A stretch of 64,000 nt of DNA from Herbaspirillum hiltneri N3 (GTDB lineage Bacteria; Pseudomonadota; Gammaproteobacteria; Burkholderiales; Burkholderiaceae_D), in the NCBI RefSeq assembly GCF_001267925.1, contig NZ_CP011409.1, positions 3,534,001 to 3,598,000 of the forward strand, read 5' to 3'. This document shows positions 27,232 through 37,251 of the stretch, piece by piece. How positions within the stretch are numbered: position 1 is the stretch's first letter; the number at the start of each line of letters is the position of its first letter. Below the pieces are notes generated by a model that saw only the letters and a program-made list of their open reading frames with translations, searched no databases and had not been told where the DNA came from. The position numbers were made by a program, and so were the translations under genes.

Positions 27232-28122
27232 ATGACTTCTTCCACGACTCGCTACCGTATCGGCCTGGCCGCCAACCGCGCCCATCAGGACGCCCCCAAC
27301 TCTGCGCTGGTGCAACTGCTCCAGGGTTCGCGCGCGCGCATCGAAGCGCTGCAACCGGAACTGGTCGTGGTCGGACGCACGCTCGACGCCATCGGCCATC
27401 TCGGCCTGCTGCCGGGTTATCCGCACATCGAGCGTTTCCCTTACGGGCGCCAGGGCGGCCTGATGAAGCTGGTGTCGCGCGTGGTCGACAGCGACCCAGC
27501 GCGCATGCTGGACGCCATCATTTACCTGATCGATCCGGTCGATCCATCCTCGACCTTCCCTGAAGCGGTGGCGCTCAAGCGCCAGTGCGTGATTCACGGC
27601 AAACCCTTCCTGTCGACGCTGGCCGGCGCGCAGGAATGGTTCGAGCTGGAGGCAATCGCCGGCGGCGCTGCGCCCGACCCGGCTCGCGACGGCTCGTTCA
27701 GGCTGGCCGACGAAGGCATCGCCCTGATCGCCCACGATTCGATGAAAACGCGCATGCTGCAACTGGCCGAACGCCATTTCGACGTACTCGACAGCTTCGG
27801 CTTCCGCTGCGCCACCGGCACCACCGGCGGGCTGCTTAACGAGCTGGCCGTCAAGATCAAGGGCGAAGCGGGCCGCAACTGGGTCAAGCCTTTCCTGAGC
27901 GGTCCGCTGGGTGGCGACGCCCAGATCGCCGAGCTGATCCTCGAACACGAATGCCGCCGCGTGCTGTTCCTGGAAGACCCGCACGTGGCGCGCCAGCACG
28001 AAGCCGACATCCAGCTGCTGGAACGCGCCGCACGCACCGTGACCGGCTACGCCTCCTGCATGAGCGATGAAAAATGGGGCGATCGCTGGCTCACCCTGAT
28101 CAACCAGCGCCAGGTGCGCTGA
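27232..28122 (+). CDS. Tandem methylglyoxal-synthase-like protein
   Basis: This is a 296-residue protein with two methylglyoxal synthase (MGS)-like domains. The C-terminal copy (about 160-290) keeps the hallmark residues of E. coli MgsA: AHD at 167-169, GTTG at 196-199, GPLGGD at 224-229 with the Asp equal to catalytic Asp71, and a DP pair at 249-250. The N-terminal copy (about 8-137) keeps the fold pattern, including YLIDPVDPSSTFPEA, but AHD has become ANR and GGD has become GGL, so it is probably non-catalytic. MgsA makes methylglyoxal from dihydroxyacetone phosphate; activity here is inferred for the second half only. ATG 27232 starts just before the first domain; longer frames are unconserved. 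It is divergent from greB. Confidence 0.82.
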   Translation: MTSSTTRYRIGLAANRAHQDAPNSALVQLLQGSRARIEALQPELVVVGRTLDAIGHLGLLPGYPHIERFPYGRQGGLMKLVSRVVDSDPARMLDAIIYLIDPVDPSSTFPEAVALKRQCVIHGKPFLSTLAGAQEWFELEAIAGGAAPDPARDGSFRLADEGIALIAHDSMKTRMLQLAERHFDVLDSFGFRCATGTTGGLLNELAVKIKGEAGRNWVKPFLSGPLGGDAQIAELILEHECRRVLFLEDPHVARQHEADIQLLERAARTVTGYASCMSDEKWGDRWLTLINQRQVR

Positions 28123-28228
28123 CCCGCGCAACGCGCGCAAGGAATTCCCTGAGGCAAGTCCGGCTTGTTTTTGGCGCGCCCGCCCAACATATGCCTGTAG
28201 CGGCCTTCGCGCATCCTTGAGGACTTCC

Positions 28229-28825
28229 TTGTCGCACAAGATCAGAAAATACCTGCTGGCGCCCTTCGTCTACACGGCTGCACTGTTGTTGCTGCTCGAA
28301 GAATGGCTGTGGAACGCCAGCAAGCGCCTCTTCGCCCGGCTGCCGCTGATTCCCTTTGTGGCGCGCCTGGAAGCTTGGATAGCCGGCGTTCCGCCCTACG
28401 TCGCCCTGGTTATTTTTGTGGCGCCCAGCCTGTTGTTGCTTCCCGTCAAAATCCTGGCCCTGATGTCGATTGCTCACGGCCATCCGACATTGGGCCTGAT
28501 CATCATCGTCAGCGCCAAGGTGCTCGGCACGGCGCTGGTGGCGCGCCTGTATACGCTGACGCAAAAAGCGTTGCTGTCGTTGCCGTGGTTTGCCCGCTAT
28601 CGGGATATCGTGCTGCGCTTCAAGGACCGCATGATCGCGCAACTGCGTGCAACGCGCGCGTGGCAGCAGGTCGAGGCCGGACTCGCGACGTTCAAGGCGG
28701 CGCGACGGCGCTGGTGGGCATCGGTCAAAGAGCGTTTGGGCGCTCGTAACGGACGTAGCGGCCAGGGCAATCGCCTGGCGCGCATGATAAGAAAATACGC
28801 CGCAAGGCGGCGTGATCGGGAATAA
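28229..28825 (+). CDS. Membrane protein of unknown function
   Basis: This 198-residue protein has about three hydrophobic segments (LLAPFVYTAALLLLLEEWLW, then VPPYVALVIFVAPSLLLLPV and LGLIIIVSAKVLGTALVARL). It ends in a long, strongly basic tail rich in Arg and Lys that would stay in the cytoplasm. TTG at 28229 is favoured, because GAGG at 28219-28222 is well spaced; a TTG at 28217 is the alternative. I do not recognise the family. It lies 106 bases after the MGS-like gene on the same strand and converges with an EAL-HDOD gene. The basic tail could bind nucleic acid or acidic lipids, but this is speculative. Confidence 0.7.
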   Translation: MSHKIRKYLLAPFVYTAALLLLLEEWLWNASKRLFARLPLIPFVARLEAWIAGVPPYVALVIFVAPSLLLLPVKILALMSIAHGHPTLGLIIIVSAKVLGTALVARLYTLTQKALLSLPWFARYRDIVLRFKDRMIAQLRATRAWQQVEAGLATFKAARRRWWASVKERLGARNGRSGQGNRLARMIRKYAARRRDRE

Positions 28826-28850
28826 CCGGGGAACAAGTATGAGGATGCGT

Positions 28851-28871
28851 CCGCCGACATGGCGTCGGCGG
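28851..28871. terminator. Hairpin between convergent genes
   Basis: CCGCCGAC and GTCGGCGG pair around a five-base loop in the 53-base gap between the membrane protein gene and the EAL-HDOD gene. There is no T-run, so it is a weak terminator candidate. Confidence 0.45.
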
Positions 28872-28878
28872 CAGTGAA

Positions 28879-30225
28879 TCAGCTGTCCTGCTCGGCAACA
28901 TTGCCGGCGCCGGCTTCGGCTTCGACTTTCTTCTCCGGCACATGTCCCATGTTGGTGGAAATGTTATTGCCCCACTCGAACGCCTGAGTTTCCACCTCGT
29001 AGAAATCCTCTGCGCTCAGTTGCAGACCGTTGAGCAATTCCAGCATCTGTTCCGGCGTCTTGTCGGCTTTCTCGGTCGCTTCAGCCAGTTGCAGTATCTC
29101 GCCGTAGAAACCGGTGCGGAACAGCAGCGCATCGCGGATTTCAGCGCTGACCGTGATCTGCGTGAGGATGGCTTCCATCGGCATGCCGAACAAGGCGTCA
29201 ACCAGGGACATGATGCCGACGGTGAACGCAATTTCGGACATCTTGCGGCGACCGGGACGAATCTTTTCGGTAATCAGTTCCAGCATCTTGCCGCGCGTGG
29301 CCGCGAGGATCAGCAACGGCGACAGCGTATGCGCCTTGTCCTTTTCGGTATTGGCGAACAGCAGGATCTGCATCCAGCGCTTGAGCTGGCGACGGCCCAG
29401 CACGATCAGCGCCTGGCCGAGGGAATCGATATGCTTCATGAAACCGTACACCGGGGTATTCACCAGACGCAGCAGCGTCAGGCTGAGCGCCACGTCGCGC
29501 TTGATGTAGCGCACGATCTCGCCATTGTCGACGTTGCGCACCAGCAGCGTCAGGATGTGCATGATGACGATCTTGGACGCTTCCAGCTTCTTGCCCTGCA
29601 GGATCACCGGCTTGGCGAAGTAATAGCCCTGGAAGTAGTCGAAGCCGAAGGTCACGCAATCGCGGAACTGTTCGACCGTCTCGACCTTTTCGGCGAGCAG
29701 CATCTTTTGCGCGCGCTTGAAGTGCACGCTCAGCTTGAGCAGCTTGCTCGAATCCAGCTCCATCACGTCGATCTTGATGATCTTGACCAGCGGCAGCAGT
29801 TGCGCGATGTCTTCCGATTCGGCGATCACGTCGTCCAGCGCAAATACATAGCCGGCGCGGACCAATTCGTTGACGCGCTTGACCAGTTCGGGGGTGACCT
29901 TGACGGTTTCGAGGATTTCCAGCACGACCTTGTCGGCCGGCAGGAAATTGATGAAGTCGCTCATCAGCACGGTGGCGTCGACGTTGATGAAGCCGTGCAG
30001 GCTGCCGATGACGTTGTTGAGGCCCAGTTCCGACGCGTGCGCGATGACGGATGCGGTGGCGGAAACGTCATCATTGACGTTGGCCGGGCCGAACGCGGCG
30101 TTGCGGAACAGCAGCTCGTAACCGATCAGTTCCTGTTCACGGTTCAGGATCGGTTGTCGGGCCAGGAAAAAATCATGGGCATGATGCGCCGGGGCGGCGC
30201 CGTGATCAGGAGACGAGTCGGTCAT
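28879..30225 (-). CDS. EAL-HDOD signal transduction protein (YuxH type)
   Basis: This 448-residue protein has an N-terminal EAL-like domain (about 20-220) and a C-terminal HDOD domain (about 220-415). The EAL part starts FLARQPILNREQELIGYELLFR, with ELLFR in place of EALxR, and lacks the DDFGTG metal motif (LDDVIAESED instead), so c-di-GMP hydrolysis is unlikely and binding or scaffolding is more plausible. FDYFQGYYFAKP near residue 190 is the typical end of the domain. The HDOD part has LVNTPVYGF, GRRQLKRWMQILLFAN and VGIMSLVDALFGMP. The tail is acidic. It is a single gene, probably transcribed from the 158-base gap before rlmJ. Confidence 0.88.
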   Translation of the reverse strand: MTDSSPDHGAAPAHHAHDFFLARQPILNREQELIGYELLFRNAAFGPANVNDDVSATASVIAHASELGLNNVIGSLHGFINVDATVLMSDFINFLPADKVVLEILETVKVTPELVKRVNELVRAGYVFALDDVIAESEDIAQLLPLVKIIKIDVMELDSSKLLKLSVHFKRAQKMLLAEKVETVEQFRDCVTFGFDYFQGYYFAKPVILQGKKLEASKIVIMHILTLLVRNVDNGEIVRYIKRDVALSLTLLRLVNTPVYGFMKHIDSLGQALIVLGRRQLKRWMQILLFANTEKDKAHTLSPLLILAATRGKMLELITEKIRPGRRKMSEIAFTVGIMSLVDALFGMPMEAILTQITVSAEIRDALLFRTGFYGEILQLAEATEKADKTPEQMLELLNGLQLSAEDFYEVETQAFEWGNNISTNMGHVPEKKVEAEAGAGNVAEQDS

Positions 30226-30383
30226 GATTTCTTGTTTTGAATAACCCCGGCACTTTCGGCAGGCAATGAAACTTTGGCATGATCTTCTATTGTATGCCCT
30301 GATGCATCGTCGCTACCAAAAAACATTTCACAGATGAGACGGCGGCAAAACATGCCGGCGCAAGCCTCGTCGGAACGGTACAT

Positions 30384-31271
30384 TCAGGCCTCTCCCGATT
30401 CCAGCAGGAAACCGGCGCCGCTGTCGCGACCCAGCACCTTCACCAGGTACGGCATGACCTCCTTCAGGGTCGCCAGCAGCGTCCAGGGCGGATTCAGCAC
30501 GAACATGCCGCTGGTGTGCAGGCCGAAGCCATCCGGCGACGGCGAACTGATCGACAGCGTGACATTGATCCAGCTCTTGGCCCCGAGGCGCTTGAGGCGG
30601 TCGGAAAACTGTTTGGACTCAATCCGTTGCAGCACAGGATACCAGACCGCATAGGTGCCGGTCGGGAAGCGTACCAGCGCATCCTGCAGGGCTTCCTTGA
30701 CCTTCTGGTAGTCGCGTTTGTCTTCGTAAGGCGGATCGATCAGCACCAGCGCGCGCCGTGACGGCGGCGGCAGCAAGGCTTTGAGCGCGAGGAAACCGTC
30801 GCCGCGCTCGATCATTACGCGCTTGCCGCGCGCGCTGGGGCGCTTGCCCTGCTCGGCGGCGTGCGCATCGAGTTTGCGGAAATTGTCGGCCAGCACCTTG
30901 CTTTCGGTCGTATGCAGCTCGAACAGCCGCAGGCGATCCTGCTCGCGCATTACCTGATTGGCGCAATACGGCGAACCCGGGTAGTAACGCATCTTGCCGC
31001 TGGGATTGAGGTCTTTCACCAGTTGCACGTAGTCGGCAACGGCTTCGGGCAGATCGGTGCGATCCCACAGCGGGGCGATGCCGGTTTCGTATTCGGCGTT
31101 CTTGCTGGCGTAGTTCCCGTCCAGCGCATAGACGCCTCCGCCGGCATGGGTGTCGATCACCATGTAGGGAGTGTCTTTCTGGCCGAGATAACGCATCAAC
31201 TGGATCGTCACCATGTGCTTGAGCACATCAGCGTGATTGCCAGCGTGGAAGGCATGGCGGTAACTCAGCAT
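30384..31271 (-). CDS. rlmJ: 23S rRNA (adenine-2030-N6)-methyltransferase RlmJ
   Basis: This is a 295-residue SAM-dependent methyltransferase. The N-terminus LSYRHAFHAGNHADVLKH is the RlmJ/YhiR signature, YMVIDTHAGGGVYAL binds SAM, and LIDPPYEDKRDY is the catalytic DPPY motif of N6-adenine methylases. ATG 31271 begins this signature; the frame is open to 31343 but without similarity. Length is close to E. coli RlmJ (280). It acts on 23S rRNA. The gap 31272-31459 upstream shows no other gene. Confidence 0.95.
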   Translation of the reverse strand: MLSYRHAFHAGNHADVLKHMVTIQLMRYLGQKDTPYMVIDTHAGGGVYALDGNYASKNAEYETGIAPLWDRTDLPEAVADYVQLVKDLNPSGKMRYYPGSPYCANQVMREQDRLRLFELHTTESKVLADNFRKLDAHAAEQGKRPSARGKRVMIERGDGFLALKALLPPPSRRALVLIDPPYEDKRDYQKVKEALQDALVRFPTGTYAVWYPVLQRIESKQFSDRLKRLGAKSWINVTLSISSPSPDGFGLHTSGMFVLNPPWTLLATLKEVMPYLVKVLGRDSGAGFLLESGEA

Positions 31272-31459
31272 AAAATCGTTCGAATCCCTGAAATGGTGGT
31301 GGCCGTTATCGGCTATGGCAGTGCTTGTACCAAGATCACGCAAAAAACCGCGTAATTTGGTAGTTTCTCACATTTAATTTCGCATTCTAACAAGGTTGCT
31401 TGCCGAATAGTCGGCCGGCTCCCGAATGTTACAAAGCCATCAACAACTTTTTAAGCAAC

Positions 31460-33196
31460 CTACTCGTCCGAACGATCCAGGCGGAAATACGCATCCAGCA
31501 ACGACGTCTTGAACACCACGCCCAGGAGGCGAGGATCTTCGGTGCTGGAAATCACCGGCAAGCGTTCGCCCTGATGATCGAGGAACAGTTGCAAAGCTTC
31601 TCCCAGCGACATGTCCGGCGTCACTTCATGCAGGAAGTGGGTGCGCATGAAATCCCCGGCGCACTTCGTCCCGATATCGTCCTTGTCGAGCAATAGCGAG
31701 GTCACGTCCTGCAAGGCCACCACGCCCAGGTAGCGGTTTTCCTGATCGGTGATGTAGATGTACTTGACCGGATATTGCAGGAAGATGCGGGTCACCTCCG
31801 AAAACGGCGCATCCTTGGGTAATACCGTTTCGGCCGGCTTGATCAGCTCGCTCATGTGGGTGCCGCGCAGGCGGATGCGTTCCGCGGCGTCGCGATGACG
31901 CTTGAGCGTGATTTCGTACATCGAATTGCCGTCCAGGCTGCGCGCGATGACATACGCCACCACGCATGACAGCATCAGCGGCAGCACCACCTGATAGCTC
32001 AGCGTCATCTCGAAGATCATCAGGATCGCCATCAGTGGCGCATTGGTCGCCGCCGCCAGGAACGCGCCCATGCCCACCATGGCATACGCGAACGGCTGCG
32101 AAATCGCATGCGGCCACAACATATGCGCCGCATCGCCGAACAGGAAACCGATGGCCGCGCCGACAAACAAGGTCGGGGTAAAAATCCCGCCGACTGCGCC
32201 CGAACCGGTGGTCAGCGCCGTCGCGACGATCTTGTAAATCATCACAATCAGCACCGTCGACCACAGCCAGTCGGTGTGCAGCAGCGAATTGACCACGCTG
32301 TAGCCGTTTCCCCACACTTCCGGCACGCGCACCGACAACAGGCCGACCAGCAGCCCCCCCAGGCCAAGCCGCAACGGCAGCGGCAGGCGTGTCTTCCGGA
32401 ACAGGGCCTTGCTCAACTCGAGCAGGCGCAGGAATTGCGGCGCCAGCAATCCGGCGATCACGCCCAGCACCACGAACAGGATGATCTCGACGCCGGCCAC
32501 TTCCGGGAAATACGGCATCTCGTAAGCCGGCTTGTAACCCGGTAGCTCGCGCATCGTGATATTCGCCACCACGGACGCCACCACCACCGGACCGAAGCTC
32601 TCCATGACCAGCGCGCCGAGTACGATTTCAGTGACGAAGAAGGCGCCTGCGATCGGCGCGTTGTAGGCCGAGGTGATCCCGGCCGCAGCGCCGCACGCCA
32701 CCAGCAGCCGCATGCGCGACGACGGAAAGTGGGCGAAGCGGCCGACCAGCGAGGCGCACAAGGCCGCCAGTTGCACCATCGGCCCTTCCCGCCCGATCGA
32801 GCCGCCAGAGCCGACCGTGGCCAGCGACGACAGGCTGCGCAGCAAGGTGTGGCGAATCGGGATCCGGCCGTCGCCGATGGCCACTGCTTCCATGTAGTCC
32901 GAGGCGGCGCCGGCCGGCATGCGTTTGGCCCAGAGCAGAATCAGACCGGCCACCACACCGCCGCCGGTCGGCAACAGCACGCGCATTTGCCAGGACAAAC
33001 CCTTGGCGATTTCGACAAAACTGCCGCTATGTCCGGTCAGCAGATATTGCACGGCTTCGATGCATTCACGGAAAGCGATCGTCGCCAGCGAGCCGACGAA
33101 GCCGATCACGGCCGCCCACAGCAGCATCGCATGGCTCTCCGACATGCGCAGCCAGTTTTGCAGGCGGAACCGGTATTTGAGTAGGGCGTTGCGCAT
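31460..33196 (-). CDS. CLC family chloride channel/antiporter with C-terminal CBS pair
   Basis: This 578-residue protein has about ten or more hydrophobic helices of the CLC fold followed by two CBS domains (from about residue 450). The gating motif GREGP at 135-139 with Glu137 and the GGIFTPTLFVGAAIG motif are present. At the position of the usual GSGIP filter motif, the sequence reads PAGAASDYMEAV (94-105), so the anion filter differs from E. coli ClcA. CBS pairs usually bind adenine nucleotides and regulate gating. It lies next to the molybdate regulator gene, ten bases downstream of it on the same strand, so it may share a transcript. Chloride/proton exchange or another anion could be the substrate. 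Confidence 0.88.
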   Translation of the reverse strand: MRNALLKYRFRLQNWLRMSESHAMLLWAAVIGFVGSLATIAFRECIEAVQYLLTGHSGSFVEIAKGLSWQMRVLLPTGGGVVAGLILLWAKRMPAGAASDYMEAVAIGDGRIPIRHTLLRSLSSLATVGSGGSIGREGPMVQLAALCASLVGRFAHFPSSRMRLLVACGAAAGITSAYNAPIAGAFFVTEIVLGALVMESFGPVVVASVVANITMRELPGYKPAYEMPYFPEVAGVEIILFVVLGVIAGLLAPQFLRLLELSKALFRKTRLPLPLRLGLGGLLVGLLSVRVPEVWGNGYSVVNSLLHTDWLWSTVLIVMIYKIVATALTTGSGAVGGIFTPTLFVGAAIGFLFGDAAHMLWPHAISQPFAYAMVGMGAFLAAATNAPLMAILMIFEMTLSYQVVLPLMLSCVVAYVIARSLDGNSMYEITLKRHRDAAERIRLRGTHMSELIKPAETVLPKDAPFSEVTRIFLQYPVKYIYITDQENRYLGVVALQDVTSLLLDKDDIGTKCAGDFMRTHFLHEVTPDMSLGEALQLFLDHQGERLPVISSTEDPRLLGVVFKTSLLDAYFRLDRSDE

Positions 33197-33206
33197 CGGT
33201 CGGCGT

Positions 33207-33560
33207 TCAGTCCTTGCCGGCGATCAGCGATTGCAGGTGCTGCATGTCTTTTTCGACGGCGCTGTCGGCCTTCTTTTGCATGTGCTGGTAGCAGGCCACC
33301 ACCTCGCGCGCCAGTTCGGTGATGCTGGCGCCGCCGCCCTTGGCGCCGCCGGTTGCGGTTGCCACCAGCGGTTGCTTGAAGCAGCGGTTCATTTCTTCGA
33401 CCAGCAGCCACGCGCGCCGATATGACATTTCCATTTCCCGCGCCGCCCCGGAAATCGATCCGGTGCGGTCGATCGCCAGCAGCAAGGCGGCTTTGCCGGG
33501 GCCGAAGGCGATCGTGTCGCCCTGCATTACGCGCAGGCGTACGGTTTTGGAATTTGTCAT
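33207..33560 (-). CDS. ModE-type winged-helix regulator (single DNA-binding domain)
   Basis: This 117-residue protein matches the N-terminal DNA-binding domain of ModE: GPGKAALLLAIDRTGSISGAAREM, then MSYRRAWLLVEEMNRCF and the GGAKGGGASITELA wing. The molbindin (TOBE) domains of E. coli ModE are absent, so molybdate sensing would need another part or a different mode. ATG 33560 is chosen because the family core starts soon after; the frame is open to 33590. It is divergent from modABC, and a ModE-like site lies at 33623-33646, so control of molybdate uptake is likely. The CLC gene follows ten bases downstream. Confidence 0.88.
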   Translation of the reverse strand: MTNSKTVRLRVMQGDTIAFGPGKAALLLAIDRTGSISGAAREMEMSYRRAWLLVEEMNRCFKQPLVATATGGAKGGGASITELAREVVACYQHMQKKADSAVEKDMQHLQSLIAGKD

Positions 33561-33622
33561 GACCGCGATTGTAGCAAGGGCTCCGAGCAAATTACATGAC
33601 TATGCGGCAGCGAATTGACTAT

Positions 33623-33646
33623 CGTTATATCCTTACGTATATTCCG
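33623..33646. promoter_or_regulatory. Candidate ModE operator
   Basis: CGTTATAT, eight bases, then ATATTCCG resembles the E. coli ModE site (CGTTATAT-N8-ACATAACG) with a weaker right half. It lies between the ModE-type gene and modA. The similarity is by eye. Confidence 0.55.
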
Positions 33647-33684
33647 ACAAGATTCTTCACTCCATCAGAAAAACAGGAACTCCC

Positions 33685-34479
33685 ATGCCCACCCCCTTCC
33701 CCGCCCATGCCATGCGCCGGCTCGCCGCGACCACAGCGATCACAGCGGTCGTGCTGGCGGCGCTGCCTTTCATGGCCGCAACGGCGCAGGCGACAGACCT
33801 CGTCGTCTCCGCCGCCTCCAGCCTGACCAACGCGTTCAAGGACTTGGGCACGGCGTTTGAACAACAGAATCCCGGCGTCAAGGTGATCAACAACTTCGGC
33901 GCTTCCGACATCCTGATGCAGCAAATCGTGCGCGGCGCACCGGCTGACGTCTTCGCCTCGGCCGACCAGACTGCAATGGACAAGGCTGTTGCGGAAAAGG
34001 CCGTGCAAGTGTCCACGCGCAGGAATTTCGCCGCCAACCAGATCGTCCTGATCGTTCCCGGCGACAGCACCCTGCCGCTGGCCAGCCTGAAGGACCTGAC
34101 CCGGCCCGCCGTCAGGAAGATCGCACTCGGCAATCCGGCGTCGGTGCCGTTCGGCCGCTACACCAGGACCGCACTGGAAAGCGCCGGCCTGTGGGACGCC
34201 GTGCTGGCCAAGGGCGTCATGGCGCAAAACGTGCGCCAGAGCCTGGACTACGTCGCGCGCGGTGAAGTCGAAGCCGGCTTCGTCTTCGCCACCGATGCCG
34301 CCGTCATGCCGGACAAGGTCAAGGTCGCCATCCGCATTCCCTCTGATACGCCCGCCACCTATCCGATCGCGGTGACGGCAAGCACCGCGCAGGCGGAACT
34401 GGCCGCGAAATACCTCGCCTATGTGCAATCGGTCGCCGGCCAGGCAGTACTGGCGCGTTACGGCTTCCTCAAACCCTGA
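33685..34479 (+). CDS. modA: Molybdate ABC transporter substrate-binding protein
   Basis: This is a 264-residue periplasmic binding protein with a long signal peptide ending TAQA near residue 36. The mature start DLVVSAASSLTNAFKDLG and the inner motifs NFGASDILMQQIVRGAPADVFASAD, ALGNPASVPFGRYTR and GEVEAGFVFATDA are typical of ModA. It binds molybdate or tungstate and delivers it to ModBC. AGGA precedes the ATG by six bases. modB and modC follow on the same strand. Supply of molybdenum fits the NasA nitrate reductase and the cofactor genes in this window. Confidence 0.95.
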   Translation: MPTPFPAHAMRRLAATTAITAVVLAALPFMAATAQATDLVVSAASSLTNAFKDLGTAFEQQNPGVKVINNFGASDILMQQIVRGAPADVFASADQTAMDKAVAEKAVQVSTRRNFAANQIVLIVPGDSTLPLASLKDLTRPAVRKIALGNPASVPFGRYTRTALESAGLWDAVLAKGVMAQNVRQSLDYVARGEVEAGFVFATDAAVMPDKVKVAIRIPSDTPATYPIAVTASTAQAELAAKYLAYVQSVAGQAVLARYGFLKP

Positions 34480-34516
34480 TACGCTGCGGGCTGATCAACT
34501 CTCCATCACGTCTCTT

Positions 34517-35194
34517 ATGGGTGCAGTCTGGACCCCGTTGCTGCTCTCGCTCAAGGTCGCGGGCTGGGCAACGGTGCTCAATCTCTTCTTCGGCGTCGCG
34601 GCGGCTTACGGGTTGTCGCGGTGGCGTTCGCCGCTGCGCGACCTGATCGATTCGATCCTCACCCTGCCGCTGGTGCTGCCGCCGACCGTGCTCGGCTATT
34701 ACCTGCTGGTGCTGTTCGGCAAGCGCGGCACCTTCGGCGCCTGGCTCTCGGGCATGGGCATCGAGCTGGTGTTCACCTGGCAAGGCGCAGTGATCGCCTC
34801 GACCATCGTGGCCTTCCCGCTGGTGCTGAAGTCGGCGCGCGCCGCCTTTGAAAATGTCGACAAGCAGCTGGAAAACGCCGCGCGCGTGCTCGGCGTGTCC
34901 GAAGCCGGCGTATTCTTTCGCGTGAGCCTGCCGCTGGCGGCGCGCGGCATTGCCGCGGGCGTGCTGCTGGCGTTTGCACGCGCGCTGGGCGAATTCGGCG
35001 CGACCCTGATGATCGCCGGCAATCTGCCGGGGCGCACGCAGACGCTCTCGGTCGCCATCTACGAAGCGGTGCAGGCCGGCGACGACTCCACCGCTACCCT
35101 GCTGGTCGTGATCACCTCGGTCACCTGCGTCGCCGTGTTGCTGATCGCCGGCCGCCTGATGCCGGGACACACGCGCCGGGCGGACCTGTCATGA
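34517..35194 (+). CDS. modB: Molybdate ABC transporter permease
   Basis: This 225-residue inner-membrane permease has about five or six hydrophobic helices. PLVLPPTVLGYYLLVLFGKRG and the coupling-loop signature ENAARVLGVSEAGVFFRVSLPLAARGIAAG are typical of ModB. ATG 34517 is 37 bases after modA; the ribosome site is weak, and the frame is open upstream to 34421, but the sequence before 34517 is unconserved. It overlaps modC by four bases (ATGA). Confidence 0.94.
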   Translation: MGAVWTPLLLSLKVAGWATVLNLFFGVAAAYGLSRWRSPLRDLIDSILTLPLVLPPTVLGYYLLVLFGKRGTFGAWLSGMGIELVFTWQGAVIASTIVAFPLVLKSARAAFENVDKQLENAARVLGVSEAGVFFRVSLPLAARGIAAGVLLAFARALGEFGATLMIAGNLPGRTQTLSVAIYEAVQAGDDSTATLLVVITSVTCVAVLLIAGRLMPGHTRRADLS

Positions 35195-35859
35195 GCGTCG
35201 CCGTCCACATCCGCAAGGAGTTGCGCGCCGACGACCGCACCTTCCGGCTCAGCATCGACTTTGTCTCCGACAGCGACCGCATCGTGCTGTACGGTCCTTC
35301 GGGCGCCGGCAAGAGCCTGACGCTCAAGGCCGTCGCCGGTCTCATGACGCCCGACGAAGGCAGGATCACGCTGAACCAGCGCACGCTGTTCGATGCCGCA
35401 CACGGCGTCAACGTGCGTCCGCAGCAACGCAATGTTGCCTATCTGTTCCAGGACTATGCGCTGTTCCCGCACCTGACGGTGGCGCAAAATATCGCCTTCG
35501 GATTGCAGCGCGGCTGCTTCAACCTGCGCAGGCCGGCTTCGCATCCCTCGGTCGCCCGCTGGTTGGAGGCGTTCGGCCTGGAAGGCACCGCCGCCAGTTA
35601 TCCCTCGCAAATTTCCGGCGGCCAGCGCCAGCGCGTCGCCCTGGCGCGGGCGCTGGTGGCGCAACCCGACATCCTGCTGCTGGACGAGCCCTTCTCCGCG
35701 CTCGACCTGTCGCTGCGCGAACGCATGCGTCACGAACTCAGCGAACTGCAACAGCAGCTGCGCGTGCCGATGCTGATCATCACCCACGATCCCGCCGACG
35801 TCGAGGTGCTCGGCGACGCCGTGTTCGAGGTGCGCGACGGCATGATCTCCCGTCCATAA
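35191..35859 (+). CDS. modC: Molybdate ABC transporter ATP-binding protein (short form)
   Basis: This 222-residue ATPase has Walker A GPSGAGKS, the signature SGGQRQR, Walker B ILLLDEP, and the switch histidine in ITHDPADVE. It lacks the C-terminal molybdate-binding domain found in E. coli ModC (about 352 residues), a truncation common in some betaproteobacteria. It overlaps modB by four bases and converges with aceA, whose terminator lies just after its stop. Confidence 0.93.
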   Translation: MSVAVHIRKELRADDRTFRLSIDFVSDSDRIVLYGPSGAGKSLTLKAVAGLMTPDEGRITLNQRTLFDAAHGVNVRPQQRNVAYLFQDYALFPHLTVAQNIAFGLQRGCFNLRRPASHPSVARWLEAFGLEGTAASYPSQISGGQRQRVALARALVAQPDILLLDEPFSALDLSLRERMRHELSELQQQLRVPMLIITHDPADVEVLGDAVFEVRDGMISRP

Positions 35860-35860
35860 T

Positions 35861-35890
35861 AAAAAAGCCGCACTCTTGTGGAGTGCGGCT
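35861..35890 (-). terminator. Rho-independent terminator of aceA
   Basis: A ten-base stem AGCCGCACTC / GAGTGCGGCT with loop TTGTG is followed on the minus strand by a run of T residues. It lies between the convergent modC and aceA genes and fits as the aceA terminator. A second small hairpin, GGAGGT / ACCTCC, follows near 35901-35916. Confidence 0.88.
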
Positions 35891-35946
35891 CCCGCAGGAC
35901 GGAGGTGGGTACCTCCTGAAACTTCAATCGCCTTTAGGCAAAATTC

Positions 35947-37251
<1,305 letters not shown>

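Noticed and set aside
28942..30240. 432-codon plus-strand frame opposite the EAL-HDOD gene
   Set aside because: Antisense shadow with low-complexity His/Gln/Asp composition.
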